From assembly GCA_002205965.3 (NCBI GenBank), contig NADL03000681.1, positions 771,747 to 835,746 on the forward strand: 64,000 nucleotides of DNA, in the 5' to 3' direction. Below the pieces are notes generated by a model. It made no database searches, was not told the origin of the DNA, and worked only from the letters and a program-made list of their open reading frames with translations. The position numbers and the translations under genes are program-made. Positions 44,201 through 58,197 of this stretch are shown piece by piece (position 1 is the stretch's first letter; every line of letters begins with the position of its first letter). The stretch comes from Kappaphycus alvarezii (taxonomy: Eukaryota > Rhodophyta > Florideophyceae > Gigartinales > Solieriaceae).

Positions 44201-47200
44201 TTTGGGGCCGGTTTCAATACTGGAACATACTCTACTGTAATTCAAAATCAAAAGTAACATATACTTTTTGGGAAAAAGAACACCCTGTACCCTTCCGCCA
44301 ACAGCTGAACCCTGTAGTCCACGAAATGAAAACCCTTCATCTCTCCACGTCACGAAAAAAGAAACAAGCAAAACATTGAACTTGTCATCAGCCAATCAAA
44401 CACTCCAGGAAATTTGGCGCCGTTTCAATGCCGCACCGCAGTCTAATGCACAATCAGAGCTAACATGCGAACGAAACAGTCGTGAAACCCGTCAATTAAA
44501 GGTCTTTTAACGAACCCGACGGCAATCGGCGGGGATATGTTCGTTAAGGAATAAAAGTGGGAAGGAGGAAGGGACGAAGAGAAGGGCTAAGGCGGACGCC
44601 TCGGCGGGTCAACGGACTTTTACTCAAACGTTGATAATACTTCTCTGTTGTGTTCCGTTGACGAGGGAGGGAACTCGGGTGTGTAGCGCTAAGTACTGTA
44701 TCACCCTCACGGGGCGAGGGCATACGGCGGTGGCGTCGGGTGCCCTTGAGAAGCAACTGTAAACTGTAATGCACGTGTACCTTGTGCGTGCTAAGCTGAT
44801 CCTTCGGAGTACAGTGCATCGTGTATTTTCGACAGAAACCCCTGCATACTTCGTTACCCGTTTTGCATTTAGTCTCCAAATAATGCAGGCGCGACAAGTT
44901 TCTACCCGCCGCCTGCATCCGTAGTTAATTTATGAATACCCTCCGCACGCCTCTGTGCGACATTGTACGACAAATAAAGATCTACCACCACGCATCCCTC
45001 CACGTAACAATCGACGCAAAAAGGGTATACCGACACCCCATTACGGTGTCGGTATACCCTTTTTGAGTCGATTGTGGTTGTCTGGAAAACCATGGGATAG
45101 ATCGGATATACCTTCCAAGAGGAAAACACCCAAACGTTCCCCCTTCGTAACGAAACACCAAACAAGCAAATATTGAATCTGCCCGCAGCTGATTAACCAC
45201 TCACCGCAATTGGGCGATGTTTACAATGCTTTGGCACACTCTAATGCACAATCAACACTATAGTGTATTTTCCGGACAAACCGCTGTGTGCTGGAGAGGT
45301 CACGGACCGTGACCTCTTCCGCATCATCCGCGAAACGAAAATCCTGTGCTCTTTCGCGAAACGGAAAAAGAAACATACAAAAATTTGAACCGGTCCCCCG
45401 CCGATCAACCACTCCGGTCACCGCAACCGCCGACGCCGCCGTCTTTTTCAATTCTGGTTGGTTGAGCGCTCGGCCGCTTCGCTGTCCTGTGCGACCCAGC
45501 CGCGCGCAAAATGTGCGACCCAGCCACGTGCAAAATGTGCGACCCAGCCGTGCGTACAATGTGCTGTCGGCTGGGTCGCACACCAGCCGCACGACGGCGG
45601 TGGACTCGGAAATCTCCGAATTTTCTTCTGTTTTCGGAGAATCCCTATTTTCGAGTTGCACGACGTCTGGAAACATCCAAAGCATCAGCATTCGATGTGC
45701 GCCGGCACTTTAATTTTTGGGGCTGAGTGCAGTCGACGGTTCAACTGCGGCCGCTGAGCATCTCGCGGCATTCTGGAGGGGGCTATACCTGGGGCCGTAT
45801 ATTAAGGGATGAATTGTGATCGTAGTTTGATTTACCACGACATGGTCAGTACACTTATGCAGCGCTGAGCAAAGCTTTAACGTATGAAAAGGGCAGAAAG
45901 AACAGAGAGGAGATTCGTGAAATCAATCTTGCGGGTGGAAGAAAGCCGTTGGGTAGTTGATCCTGGATATGAGAAACGGGAAACAGGCAAATCAATGTAA
46001 TGGAACGCAGGTCAACACGTGTGCTACCGGGTCGTGTGTGGACCACTGCAACCAAAAAACTGTCGCCACTGGCCAAAGGATCGATGATTTCGCGGCAAGG
46101 TGCGTGGCAGAGGCCTATGTCCGTAGAGAACAAGAGCATGATCCATCGTGGCACAGGAGAGAAGACTAGCAAGATCAGATGCCTGGGCAACAAATCTTGC
46201 TTGCTTGAACACACGGCAAATCATACGTCTATACATCATTGCTCCGAGTATAAACGCCTGCTCGATCTATGGCGAGCGTTTGAATGCACTCAAAGAAGGG
46301 TGGAATGCTCAGAAAGATGTTGTGGTTCCATATCGGCACGTACAATCAAACTGCTTGCGCCATGCAACACTCAATCACTATTAACTCCCCACTGTGTGAT
46401 CCCAACCGCCGTAACCCGTCAACAGGGTGATCGAAGGAAAGGACGCGTGGGTGAGCTCCGTGGGGGCCCGATTCCCCAGAGGCCCACATGTGGATCACTT
46501 CAACCTTTCTTCCCCCGCAACATGTTCTAACTCCACCTAACTCTATGCCCCATTGCGCAGCATTCCCGCCACCAAACTGTCATGACGAGCCCCTACTCAT
46601 CGCCCCGCCACGTCACCCGCCCCTTCAAAATCGCCAATATGCCCCCGTCCATTCAAACCTGCCCCGCTCATTGATCCCGCCTCTGTGTCTATCAATTGCC
46701 TTTTCCTCTCCCTTTTTTCCGTTTCCTGCCTTTGTTTCTCAAACTTCTCTATCATACCCCTCGCTTCCTCACCCTCTAACTATCTTGGACCCACTTCAAA
46801 CTCCCCAATCTTTCTTTTCCTACCGCACTCTCACAACGTCCTTCTACTGAATCCAGCCCTTCACAATACCTTTCCTTGCCTTTGCAATCCAACAACTCGC
46901 CTTGCCACGCCTGTCCGAGCACCTGACATTGCAATGCATCGCTTTGACTTCAGTTACTCAAAGCGCGACGTACTTTTGGGACGAGCACGAGACATGGAGC
47001 AAAATACAAACGTCCCCAAAATGCGTTGCATGGTTGGGGAGCGGTGCCAATGTGGAAGGTATCGGGCGACATTGTCGGCTGCATTTGAGGTTTGTGGTTG
47101 CAGAGGCATGACAGTATGGGTATGCGAGATGAAGGGGTGGATTCATTTGAAGGGTGTTTTGAGGTTGCGATAGGATGGGAAGGGTTGGGGAGTTCTGAAG

Positions 47201-48892
47201 TAAGTGACAGGCCTCAACTCCATTTCCCCATGCGTCACGCTCTTCTCCACCCATTGCAAACTTCTACTAGGTCGCTCCGTTTGTGTTTGTAATGTTTTAT
47301 TACGCAAGTCCGGGTGTCGCGGCTAGGATCTGGGAACTGTCGCAGAGAAGAGTCGCGGTAACGTCGATCGATCGTGAAACTATCAATTGGATACTATGCA
47401 ATGGGAGAGCGTAAAGCTATGGGCGTGGTTTTACGCGTGGAGAGGGCGTGATAACCTTGATGTATTTTGGAAGGGGTTTGTCAGATGGGCTCGAGAAAAC
47501 ATGCAGTCGAATGAGGATTGTGTGATTGGGTTTTAGCGGGGGTGGTATCTGAAGATGGTTTGTTGGTTTGAATAAGTTTCGGAAGGTGGTGGGGGTTTGG
47601 GTTGCAGTCTGATTATGTCTACAATGTGTGCAATGGTGGGTGTGGCGATTCGATTTGGAGGTGTGGCAAGGGATTTTTTTAAGGGAATGTGACGGTGGAA
47701 GGGTTGGGAGTTTGGCACTTGTGAAGGAAGGTTCGTTTAAGTTGGAATGGGCCATTTCATTGAAATCAATTCCGGTCGCTCTCAAAGTACTCCCTGGCGT
47801 CTGTTTAAACGAGATGTTGTGGTGCCCAAACAATTGCGTGAGACAGAGCCAACGTTCTCTTGTCGGGCTTGGTGCTTTGCGAGGAATATGGTCTGCCTGT
47901 ATAGTTTTGTCGTGTTGGAGTGAAAATTGTTTCACAACTACTATGTAGGTTCGCGTAAGTCGATATGGATCATTGCCGTAAATAAATGCCACTGGAGGGA
48001 AAGGGGTGGTTGTCGAAGAATTTCTGAGCCTGTTGCAACTAAACGTATTCTTCCCCGCCCAGCACTGCCCAGCAGTGAAGAATCCTGTGCGCCGCGAATG
48101 CTGTTCTGATTTCTGTCAACATCTCAAGACTTTCATCAAAGTCCGTCAGCGCTCATCCCCCAGCTTGAATTGCTACAGCGCTCCCGAGGACGCACAAGGA
48201 GCGATAATTTGTTGAATTTTTTTAATATTTAGTGCAAATGACTGTACAGTATCATGGCTTTCGATATATACGGGTCTGCCGGTCCCGGTGCCGAACGAGG
48301 TCTGTCCAGAATTGCTGAGTATATCGCACTACGTAAAGGCAGTAGTCCTGCCTTCGAGCGCGATCGCTTGTTCACGATTATCAGTTCGCTCGTACAACAA
48401 CGAACTTCTGTCGCGATCAACCGACGACTACTCGACCGTTCCTGGCTCGGATAGATTTTTCCCCTTTTGAGGGCCGCTAGACCCCCTTTTCTGCTTGGTA
48501 AAGTCTTCTTCTTCTTCTTCATTCAATCCACATAGAGACAGTGCCACGTGGCTGACATGTCTCGTCTGGATAGCTGCAGTATCAGGCAAGTAGGCGGACC
48601 AGTACAGTAGAGGGGACAGTGGCAAAGACTGGTAATTCGCGTGGTGTACACGTGTGTATATTGGTGAAGATATTTCTGGAAGTAGCGAGCCAATGGCCGA
48701 GCGTTCCCTTGACCTGGGAGATCACTGGCCTGGCGGGCTGGCTTTGCAAAGGCCTTATAAGGCCTTGTCACTCGATCTACCGAGAAGGGCTCTGGTCTGG
48801 CATGTCTATTTCTCTGTAGGCAGAGAAATTCCCCCAAAGAGATCAGGGCGGTGACATCTTCTAGAGGGCACAAACAGAGTGTCTACGAGGCG

Positions 48893-49322
48893 ATGGCGGA
48901 CGACAACGTCAACGATGGAAGCCAAGGAGCTGGGGCCGCCGGCGCGGGAGAACCAGCGGCTTTGTTGAGGGCTGCATGGGTCAGTCTCAAACCGAGGTGC
49001 CGAGATTTTGGTCAAGTCGTTACGAAACTGAAGACTGAAAATTGCGGAAATGTCAGTGAAGGCGGTTGTAGAGGCGCTATGTATGAGGGCTCAATACTTT
49101 AGGGACATCACTGAGCAGGGAGTGGAGACTGCTAGGCAGATGGCGTTGTCGGTTGAACAAGGATATGATGCAGTGTTCTCAGAGTCGTACCGAAGCGCAA
49201 AAGAGGCCTTGACTACGAAGTTGGAGGTTGAAGCGGCCAAGCAGTTAGCCAAGACGCGACTCGAGAGGGCGAAAGGCCATAGTAGTGGAAGCGGCCCGGC
49301 GTCGGCCGCCGATGATGAGTGA
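48893..49322 (+). CDS. ORF1 (Gag-like) of the DIRS-type element, unit 3
   Basis: As in unit 1, with the same frame change near 49048. Confidence 0.5.
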
Positions 49323-49399
49323 TGCCAAGAATGAAGCTTGGGGAATAAGAAGCCAAGAGGCACGTCGGAGAACATGCTCTGTGACGGGGGACGGCGCGC

Positions 49400-51278
49400 A
49401 TGGCCGAAGCATGGGGGTCGGAATTGGGAGCGTCGCAGTACGTGGTGAGGGCAATCAAGTTTGGCATAAGCAATATGCCGGATGTGCTGTTCACCGATGG
49501 ACTTGTATTGGAAGATGTCCCCCAGACGGAGGAAGACAAGGAGTACGCAAGGAAAGATCTGGAAAAGGGAGTTGTGCAGGGACTCTACGAGGAAGTCAGT
49601 AGGAAGTACGTGAAGAGGGCGGTCAGAGAGGGAAAGATGGTGGCGTCGTCTTTCACCGTATGGCAAGGAGAAGGAATTGCGAGGAAGGAGAGGTTCGTGG
49701 TAAACTTCAGCAGGCAGAGCAAGCATTGAGAAGAGGAAGTGTGAGAATGGAGACACTGCAGGAATTTGCGATGGAGATGGAAAGGGGAGACGCATTGATG
49801 TCGTGGGATATGAAAGATGGGTATAGACACTTCCAGCTCCACCCGGACGTGTGAGACTATTTTTTATTTCATTATCATCGACATTTTTATCGTTGTATCG
49901 CACTGCCGATCGAATGGAAGGGGTCGGCCCTATGGTTCGTCAGGTTTCTGCGACCATTCGTGCAGCCCCTGCGGGAACGTCTGCACTACCGAGTCCTCCC
50001 ATACATCGACGATTTTCTCCTCGCGCCGTCTCCGCCCGGCCGGGCAGCTACGAAGGAGGATTGTGCAAGAGTGAGGACAGTGTTGGATGGCTTGTTCCGA
50101 AGGCTTTGTATCGTTTGCTATCCGGAGAAGGGGACCTGGGAGGGGTCAAGGCAGTTGGAGCATCTAGGGGTGTGGGTGGATACCGAGGCAATGAGAGTGT
50201 ATGTGGCGGACCGGAAGGTGGGCAAGGTTCGGAAAATGGCACGGAGGCTGGTAGCGTTGGCGCAACGGAACCACCGTTTGGTTCCATACAAGTTGCTCAG
50301 TCGTTTCTGTGGAGTCTGTGTGTCCCTCACCCTCGCCCTCCCTATGGCTCGCTTTTATACTCGCTCGTTGTACTTCGACATGTTCATAGCGGAGCGGCGG
50401 CTTGCGGACCGAGAGGAGAGAGGGCACCAGGACAGAGTAAAATCGGGGTTCGTACGCAGGGAAAAAGGGTCTGCACGCAGAGAGAGGAAGGAACTGGAGG
50501 GCACAAGGGTGCGGCTGTGTCGCCGGTCCCTCCGCGACTTGGCTTACCGGCGTTCGTTGACCGGGGGCGAGGGAATGGATTTGGTGCGTCTGACGCCGGA
50601 CATGACAATGCACAGCGACGCTGCGGACGTAGGATATGAAGGTATCCTGGGTTACGACGAGGAAGGGGGGTTGCCGGGTTTTTGGGAGGGTCAAGTTTTC
50701 TGGGGGACGAGCGACCGCGCGGAACCGATTACTTTGCTTTACTTTTCGGAACTGCGAGCCTTTGGCTCCTGCTCCATCTACACTTCCCTGCATACGTGTC
50801 CAACTCCCGCGTTCGCCGTCTCCTGGTACACGAGGACATCCAAGCAGTGGTTTGCGTGCTCAACGCGATGGTTTCGGCGTCTCGGCCGATGATAGCCGAG
50901 TTGAGGAAGCTGGAGGTGTTAATGAGGGCGCTAGGGATTCATATAGAAGCGAGAGGGATCCCCTCGGCGGTAAATCGCTTTGCCGACGCATTGTCGAGGA
51001 CGTGGGACCCCAGGGACGCACGAATGACGAACAGCTTGGTGAAGACGATACAAGAGGAGTATGGACTGGACGAAGTCGTTTTTCGGAATCGACCGCTGGG
51101 AGAGAGGAAGGCAGCTCGAGAGAAGTTTTTGCAGACGCAGATGGAGGAAGATTGGGGGGAAGAGCGCGCGCGACTATGGAATCCGCCGTTCGATATGCTG
51201 CCACTAGTGGTTCGGAAGCTAAAAGTGGAGGATGGACAAGGAGTGGTGATCGCTCCTCTTTGGCCTGCTCAAGCTTGA
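49400..51278 (+). pseudogene. Reverse transcriptase-RNase H, unit 3
   Basis: The YIDD box is at 50002-50013. RNase H is split into two overlapping frames around 50770 but complete to the stop at 51278. Confidence 0.83.
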
Positions 51279-51790
51279 TTCGCGCGCTTGCGCGCGCTCA
51301 GCTCACGCATGACCGATTTGGGGAGCGAGCACAGTATGCTCGAGGGAGAACGACACATCAACGACAGGTGGCAGATGGTCGTGGCGGAGATAAATTGCGG
51401 ACGGAGTGGGAACAAGGGATAAGGGGAGTAGTTCTCGCGCGAACTGACGCTAGTACAAGACGAGGCAATGAGGGAGGTTCAGGAGAGGAGGCAGCGTCTC
51501 TATTGGCACAGTACGGGTGGGCAGAGAGCACGTGGCGGAGTCGCTCAAGCCAGCTCCAACGCTGGCTCGCCTTCTGCGACGAGGAGGGCCGTGATGCTCT
51601 ACCGGCGGGGGACGGGGACGTGCTGGCGTATATTCAGTACCTGTCTTCGGAAGGCAAGGTCGGGCCGCAATCGGCACGACAGTATGTGACTACTATATCG
51701 CGGTGTCATGAAGACGCAGGCTACCGCTCTCCCACCAGAACGCGACTTGCTTCTGGACTCCTGGCAGCGTATGAGAAGAAGATGGACCGT
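51279..51790 (+). pseudogene. Tyrosine recombinase N-terminal domain, unit 3
   Basis: Near identical to unit 2, in one frame from about 51482 to 51790. The catalytic domain is again absent. Confidence 0.74.
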
Positions 51791-54700
51791 GTTTCAGGTT
51801 TCGCAGCGCATGGATTGGAAGTCAGAGGGTATGTTTCAGGTTTATTTCGATGGTACTATCGAGGTCACCCCAGCCTCTTCGTGGTTTTTCGCTCACCTTG
51901 CACGAGTGGGTTAGTGCAGTGCGCGTCTCCGGGGAGTCTGGGACCTTTGGACCTTCGCGTGGTGTACACGTGTGTATATTGTGTTGGCTGTGAACCTTGT
52001 GCTGTCACTGAAAACCAAAGTGCAGGGGAGCATGGAGGGTGCCGTTTGGAAAGCGCATATGCGCCTCATCTCAAACTCATCGTGAAACGGGCTTCTGGTT
52101 GGCTACTGCAAATGCTCATATGCAACGTGGTACGTACAAGTGTTGTGGCTCTAGTGGGTTGTTCTGGCGTACACGTGTGCAGCTAGTACATATGGCTATG
52201 CTGTACAGTACGGCTGTGCAGTACAGAGTGGACAGGTATGTACGTGTACATACAGTACAGGTTGATGGGTGTTGATGCACTATGGTGATGAGTCAAGTAC
52301 AGTGGTGGCGGTTACAGTAGTTGCGTGTATACATGTCGTTGCATGTGTAAGAGGCTGTTTGTGAATTTGGGAACGTGTAGTGATTGTGTGTTTACGTGCA
52401 GTTGGTGAGTTAGTGTATACACATGATAACGTGATGTAAGGTTGTGCACTGTTGTGCACTGTTAGTTGTAAGCTGGCATGAGTCTGTGCCAGTGTTACTA
52501 TGTCATGTCTTGTGATGATTGGTAGTATTGAGTGTTCCGCTCAGATGGCTAGGGTTTAGTTAGAGTAAGAGTTGTGTGCGAGTGTGGCGAAATAGTTCTA
52601 TATAAGTTGCGACTTGAGCACCTCCAAGTAAAATCTGGCCAGAGCTGGCGAACTTCCTTTCGTTTCCCCCACCTTCCTTATCCAACCTCTATCATATTGG
52701 TGAAGGTATTACTGGAAGTAGCGAGCCAATGGCCGAGCGTTCCCTTGACCTGAGAGACCACTGGCCTGGCGGGCTGGCTTTGCAAAGGCCTTATAAGGTC
52801 TGATCACTCGATCTACCGAGGATGGCTCTTCTCTGGCATGTCTATTTCTCTCCCACCCTCCCTCCCTTTTCGCTACTGTACCTCAACCTGTCTATTCTCT
52901 GTGCGTTTAGATAGTCTCTTTTCTGTCAATCGTATCACGACACTTGGCACAAAACGGGACCCCCCAAAAAAATGGGGACCTCCCTTCCACAAGATTCCAC
53001 CTGGACGCTCTTAATGGAAATATCCTCAGCGCGCACTCGGACGCACACGGGCTCCCGAAGTCGCCCATATACGCGAAGATACACTCCCCAAGACATTCTT
53101 TTTAGCTAATGAGGTGGGTGGGGTCCTGTACTGGGGTATATTTATACCAGACGATTCTGGGAATCAGGTCTGGGTTCCAATTTTGTGCCCGACATGTGGT
53201 CACAGTGATAGTTTACGGAAAAGTGGATGTCTTTGCGCTTAGGTTTCTCTACGGTGTATTTTGTGTGTTATTTGTTCTTTATGCATTTGCATTTGATAAG
53301 TGAACGCTAGCAGATATTCTAGCGTTTCTCGAGTAAACAACATTGATCTTCGATCCAAGTAAAATAGGATTTGCACCTAGATGCATCCCTGGAAGCCGCC
53401 CGTATCTCAATTACCCCCGAGGGCGTCTATGAGCAGATTCAGCTGGGCGCGCGGGTGGGGTTACTACGGGGACGAAAATGGCCACCAGCCTGCTTTAAAG
53501 GGCCGTACGGAACTATGAATCACTGGGTACCTTTGACTCGATGGATCGGTCTTACTTCAACTCTGAAGACTGCGACGGCGTCAATGACGCCGTTGACCAT
53601 GCAAAGAGCTGAGCCTTGCCGAGGCTTGTGGTGCAGTACAGTAGAGGTTAACTTACTTTGGGTTTGGTTGTTGGAAACGGTGGTTGAATAAAAGAAAAAG
53701 AACAGAGGTTCGGGGACGCTTTGGACTTTTGGTTTTTTTGGCTCCGGTGTTAAACGGTGATTTGCCTTGGCTGGTTTGCCCCAAATCGAGGCCCAACCGG
53801 CGAAGGGAACGCCCTTTATAGAATTTCTAACCCGTTCCGGAAGGAGATAAATCTACTTCTGGTTCTACCGTAGGCGCAGTTTTTCTAGAAAACCTGGCCA
53901 TTTAATACTACATGCAAAGGTTTTCCTGTCCTGACCACCCCCTCCATCTCCCTTGTTGCCGTAGAAGTTCCCTGAGGACCCTAGAATATGCCTTATTACC
54001 ATCCAGCGTAGACTTTGGACCTGGTAGCGTGTGTATAAAAGGAAGCAACGACGCATAAAAGCATTTGCATACTCATAAACAGGATTTATCCTGCTGTAGT
54101 GTCACGCTCAAAAGGCTCAAACAAAACTAAAGCTTTGCCTAATAACGCATACGCATAGAACAACTACTGGAAATGTGCTCAATAGGAGCTGAAGAATGAT
54201 ATAACTAAAGAGACGCCACGGAAATCAATGCGGCAACAATAAGCCAATAGAATGCTTCACGATGGTTCAGAAAGTAGCGATGGTGCGTGGCGGTCTGAGA
54301 CAAATGTGAACTCATGTTTACGACCTAGTCACTCTCCAGATAATTCATAAGCTTATTCATGCGTCACTTCTAAACCATCCAAACATTTCCCTTTCAGTAG
54401 AAAAAGATTTGAATCTTTTCTGAAAAAATCTGCATGCAAAAAAGTATCAATGTTTACTTTGTTGGCAAATTTCGGTGATTGTAGGGCTTGTGGAGGACAG
54501 ATTTTGTATGAAAGTGTGGAACCATGAATAAGCGGTGTGATTCTACCTGGGAAACCCTACACAGTACACTGCAACCCATCGTTCAAACTCAGAGCTTTCT
54601 TCCTCCTTATCATTGTCTGTTACCCCTCGAGATCGTTCACCCTCCCAGCCGAGCCCGCGCAATCGCAGGTGCAATGGTTGGTCAAGTCATAATGCTTGTG

Positions 54701-57700
54701 CGGCGCTGTGACCAGACCAAAGGTGGTGCGAGACTGTACTGGTACCGTACATTTCCCTTGTTGCTTTGCGGCAATTTGGGGCCGGTTTCAATACTGGAAC
54801 ATACTCTACTGTAATTCAAAATCAAAAGTAACATATACTTTTTGGGAAAAAGAACACCCTGTACCCTTCCGCCAACAGCGTGAACCCTGTAGTCCACGAA
54901 ATGAAAACCCTTCATCTCTCCACGTCACGAAAAAAGAAACAAGCAAAACATTGAACTTGTCATCAGCCAATCAAACACTCCAGGAAATTTGGCGCCGTTT
55001 CAATGCCGCACCGCAGTCTAATGCACAATCAGAGCTAACATGCGAACGAAACAGTCGTGAAACCCGTCAATTAAAGGCTTTTAACGAACCCGACGGCAAT
55101 CGGCGGGGATATGTTCGTTAAGGAATAAAAGTGGGAAGAGGAAGGACGAAGAGAAGGGCTAAGGCGGACGCCTCGGCGGGTCAACGGACTTTTACTCAAA
55201 CGTTGATAATACTTCTCTGTTGTGTTCCGTTGACGAGGGAGGGAACTCGGGTGTGTAGCGCTAAGTACTGTATCACCCTCACGGGGCGAGGGCATACGGC
55301 GGTGGCGTCGGGTGCCCTTGAGAAGCAACTGTAAACTGTAATGCACGTGTACCTTGTGCGTGCTAAGCTGATCCTTCGGAGTACAGTGCATCGTGTATTT
55401 TCGACAGAAACCCCTGCATACTTCGTTACCCGTTTTGCATTTAGTCTCCAAATAATGCAGGCGCGACAAGTTTCTACCCGCCGCCTGCATCCGTAGTTAA
55501 TTTATGAATACCCTCCGCACGCCTCTGTGCGACATTGTACGACAAATAAAGATCTACCACCACGCATCCCTCCACGTAACAATCGACGCAAAAAGGGTAT
55601 ACCGACACCCCATTACGGTGTCGGTATACCCTTTTTGAGTCGATTGTGGTTGTCTGGAAAACCATGGGATAGATCGGATATACCTTCCAAGAGGAAAACA
55701 CCCAAACGTTCCCCCTTCGTAACGAAACACCAAACAAGCAAATATTGAATCTGCCCGCAGCTGATTAACCACTCACCGCAATTGGGCGATGTTTACAATG
55801 CTTTGGCACACTCTAATGCACAATCAACACTATAGTGTATTTTCCGGACAAACCGCTGTGTGCTGGAGAGGTCACGGACCGTGACCTCTTCCGCATCATC
55901 CGCGAAACGAAAATCCTGTGCTCTTTCGCGAAACGGAAAAAGAAACATACAAAAATTTGAACCGGTCCCCCGCCGATCAACCACTCCGGTCACCGCAACC
56001 GCCGACGCCGCCGTCTTTTTCAATTCTGGTTGGTTGAGCGCTCGGCCGCTTCGCTGTCCTGTGCGACCCAGCCGCGCGCAAAATGTGCGACCCAGCCACG
56101 TGCAAAATGTGCGACCCAGCCGTGCGTGCAATGTGCTGTCGGCTGGGTCGCACACCAGCCGCACGACGGCGGTGGACTCGGAAATCTCCGAATTTTCTTC
56201 TGTTTTCGGAGAATCCCTATTTTCGAGTTGCACGACGTCTGGAAACATCCAAAGCATCAGCATTCGATGTGCGCCGGCACTTTAATTTTTGGGGCTGAGT
56301 GCAGTCGACGGTTCAACTGCGGCCGCTGAGCATCTCGCGGCATTCTGGAGGGGGCTATACCTGGGGCCGTATATTAAGGGATGAATTGTGATCGTAGTTT
56401 GATTTACCACGACATGGTCAGTACACTTATGCAGCGCTGAGCAAAGCTTTAACGTATGAAAAGGGCAGAAAGAACAGAGAGGAGATTCGTGAAATCAATC
56501 TTGCGGGTGGAAGAAAGCCGTTGGGTAGTTGATCCTGGATATGAGAAACGGGAAACAGGCAAATCAATGTAATGGAACGCAGGTCAACACGTGTGCTACC
56601 GGGTCGTGTGTGGACCACTGCAACCAAAAAACTGTCGCCACTGGCCAAAGGATCGATGATTTCGCGGCAAGGTGCGTGGCAGAGGCCTATGTCCGTAGAG
56701 AACAAGAGCATGATCCATCGTGGCACAGGAGAGAAGACTAGCAAGATCAGATGCCTGGGCAACAAATCTTGCTTGCTTGAACACACGGCAAATCATACGT
56801 CTATACATCATTGCTCCGAGTATAAACGCCTGCTCGATCTATGGCGAGCGTTTGAATGCACTCAAAGAAGGGTGGAATGCTCAGAAAGATGTTGTGGTTC
56901 CATATCGGCACGTACAATCAAACTGCTTGCGCCATGCAACACTCAATCACTATTAACTCCCACTGTGTGATCCCAACCGCCGTAACCCGTCAACAGGGTG
57001 ATCGAAGGAAAGGACGCGTGGGTGAGCTCCGTGGGGGCCCGATTCCCCAGAGGCCCACATGTGGATCACTTCAACCTTTCTTCCCCCGCAACATGTTCTA
57101 ACTCCACCTAACTCTATGCCCCATTGCGCAGCATTCCCGCCACCAAACTGTCATGACGAGCCCCTACTCATCGCCCCGCCACGTCACCCGCCCCTTCAAA
57201 ATCGCCAATATGCCCCCGTCCATTCAAACCTGCCCCGCTCATTGATCCCGCCTCTGTGTCTATCAATTGCCTTTTCCTCTCCCTTTTTTCCGTTTCCTGC
57301 CTTTGTTTCTCAAACTTCTCTATCATACCCCTCGCTTCCTCACCCTCTAACTATCTTGGACCCACTTCAAACTCCCCAATCTTTCTTTTCCTACCGCACT
57401 CTCACAACGTCCTTCTACTGAATCCAGCCCTTCACAATACCTTTCCTTGCCTTTGCAATCCAACAACTCGCCTTGCCACGCCTGTCCGAGCACCTGACAT
57501 TGCAATGCATCGCTTCGACTTCAGTTACTCAAAGCGCGACGTACTTTTGGGACGAGCACGAGACATGGAGCAAAATACAAACGTCCCCAAAATGCGTTGC
57601 ATGGTTGGGGAGCGGTGCCAATGTGGAAGGTATCGGGCGACATTGTCGGATGCATTTGAGGTTTGTGGTTGCAGAGGCATGACAGTATGGGTATGCGAGA

Positions 57701-57905
57701 TGAAGGGGTGGATTCATTTGAAGGGTGTTTTGAGGTTGCGATAGGATGGGAAGGGTTGGGGAGTTCTGAAGTAAGTGACAGGCCTCAACTCCATTTCCCC
57801 ATGCGTCACGCTCTTCTCCACCCATTGCAAACTTCTACTAGGTCGCTCCGTTTGTGTTTGTAATGTTTTATTACGCAAGTCCGGGTGTCGCGGCTAGGAT
57901 CTGGG

Positions 57906-58197
57906 AACTGTCGCAGAGAAGAGTCGCGGTAACGTCGATCGATCGTGAAACTATCAATTGGATACTATGCAATGGGAGAGCGTAAAGCTATGGGCGTGGT
58001 TTTACGCGTGGAGAGGGCGTGATAACCTTGATGTATTTTGGAAGGGTTGTCAGATGGGCTCGAGAAAACATGCAGTCGAATGAGGATTGTGTGATTGGGT
58101 TTTAGCGGGGGTGGTATCTGAAGATGGTTTGTTGGTTTGAATAAGTTTCGGAAGGTGGTGGGGTTTGGTTGCAGTCTGATTATGTCTACAATGTGTG
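57906..58197 (+). repeat. Truncated fourth array unit
   Basis: It follows unit sequence up to TGATTATGTCTACAATGTGTGC and then stops abruptly, about 290 bases into the unit. Several 1-nt deletions occur just before the end. Confidence 0.85.

Larger units (their letters stand above)
36750..47334 (+). repeat. Array unit 2
   Basis: Second copy, with the DIRS-type element at 38052-42267. It has the longest clean frame: RT palm end through RNase H, 39378-40694, 438 codons. Palindromes lie at 45008-45074 and 45296-45316. Confidence 0.93.
48634..52851 (+). mobile_element. DIRS-type retrotransposon, unit 3, defective
   Basis: Third copy with the same layout and the same shared lesions (frameshift near 49726, TGA 49852-49854, missing catalytic recombinase domain). 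One further frame change occurs around 50770, at a site that differs in all three units. Confidence 0.82.
47335..57905 (+). repeat. Array unit 3
   Basis: Third copy, with the DIRS-type element at 48634-52851. It has several extra single-base deletions at homopolymers in 53500-53640. Palindromes lie at 55580-55646 and 55868-55888. Confidence 0.93.
26211..58197 (+). repeat. Head-to-tail array of about 10.55-kb units, three full copies plus a fragment
   Basis: Anchors such as AACTGTCGCAGAGAAGAGTC recur at 26211, 36750, 47335 and 57906, giving periods of 10539, 10585 and 10571 bases. Between anchors the units are nearly identical and differ mainly by 1-2 nt indels and a few substitutions. One larger difference is visible: 26450-26460 lacks about 21 bases present at 36997-37020. 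Each unit contains one DIRS-type retroelement and about 6 kb of non-coding DNA. The fourth copy stops near 58197. Collapse or misjoining during assembly cannot be excluded. Confidence 0.95.
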
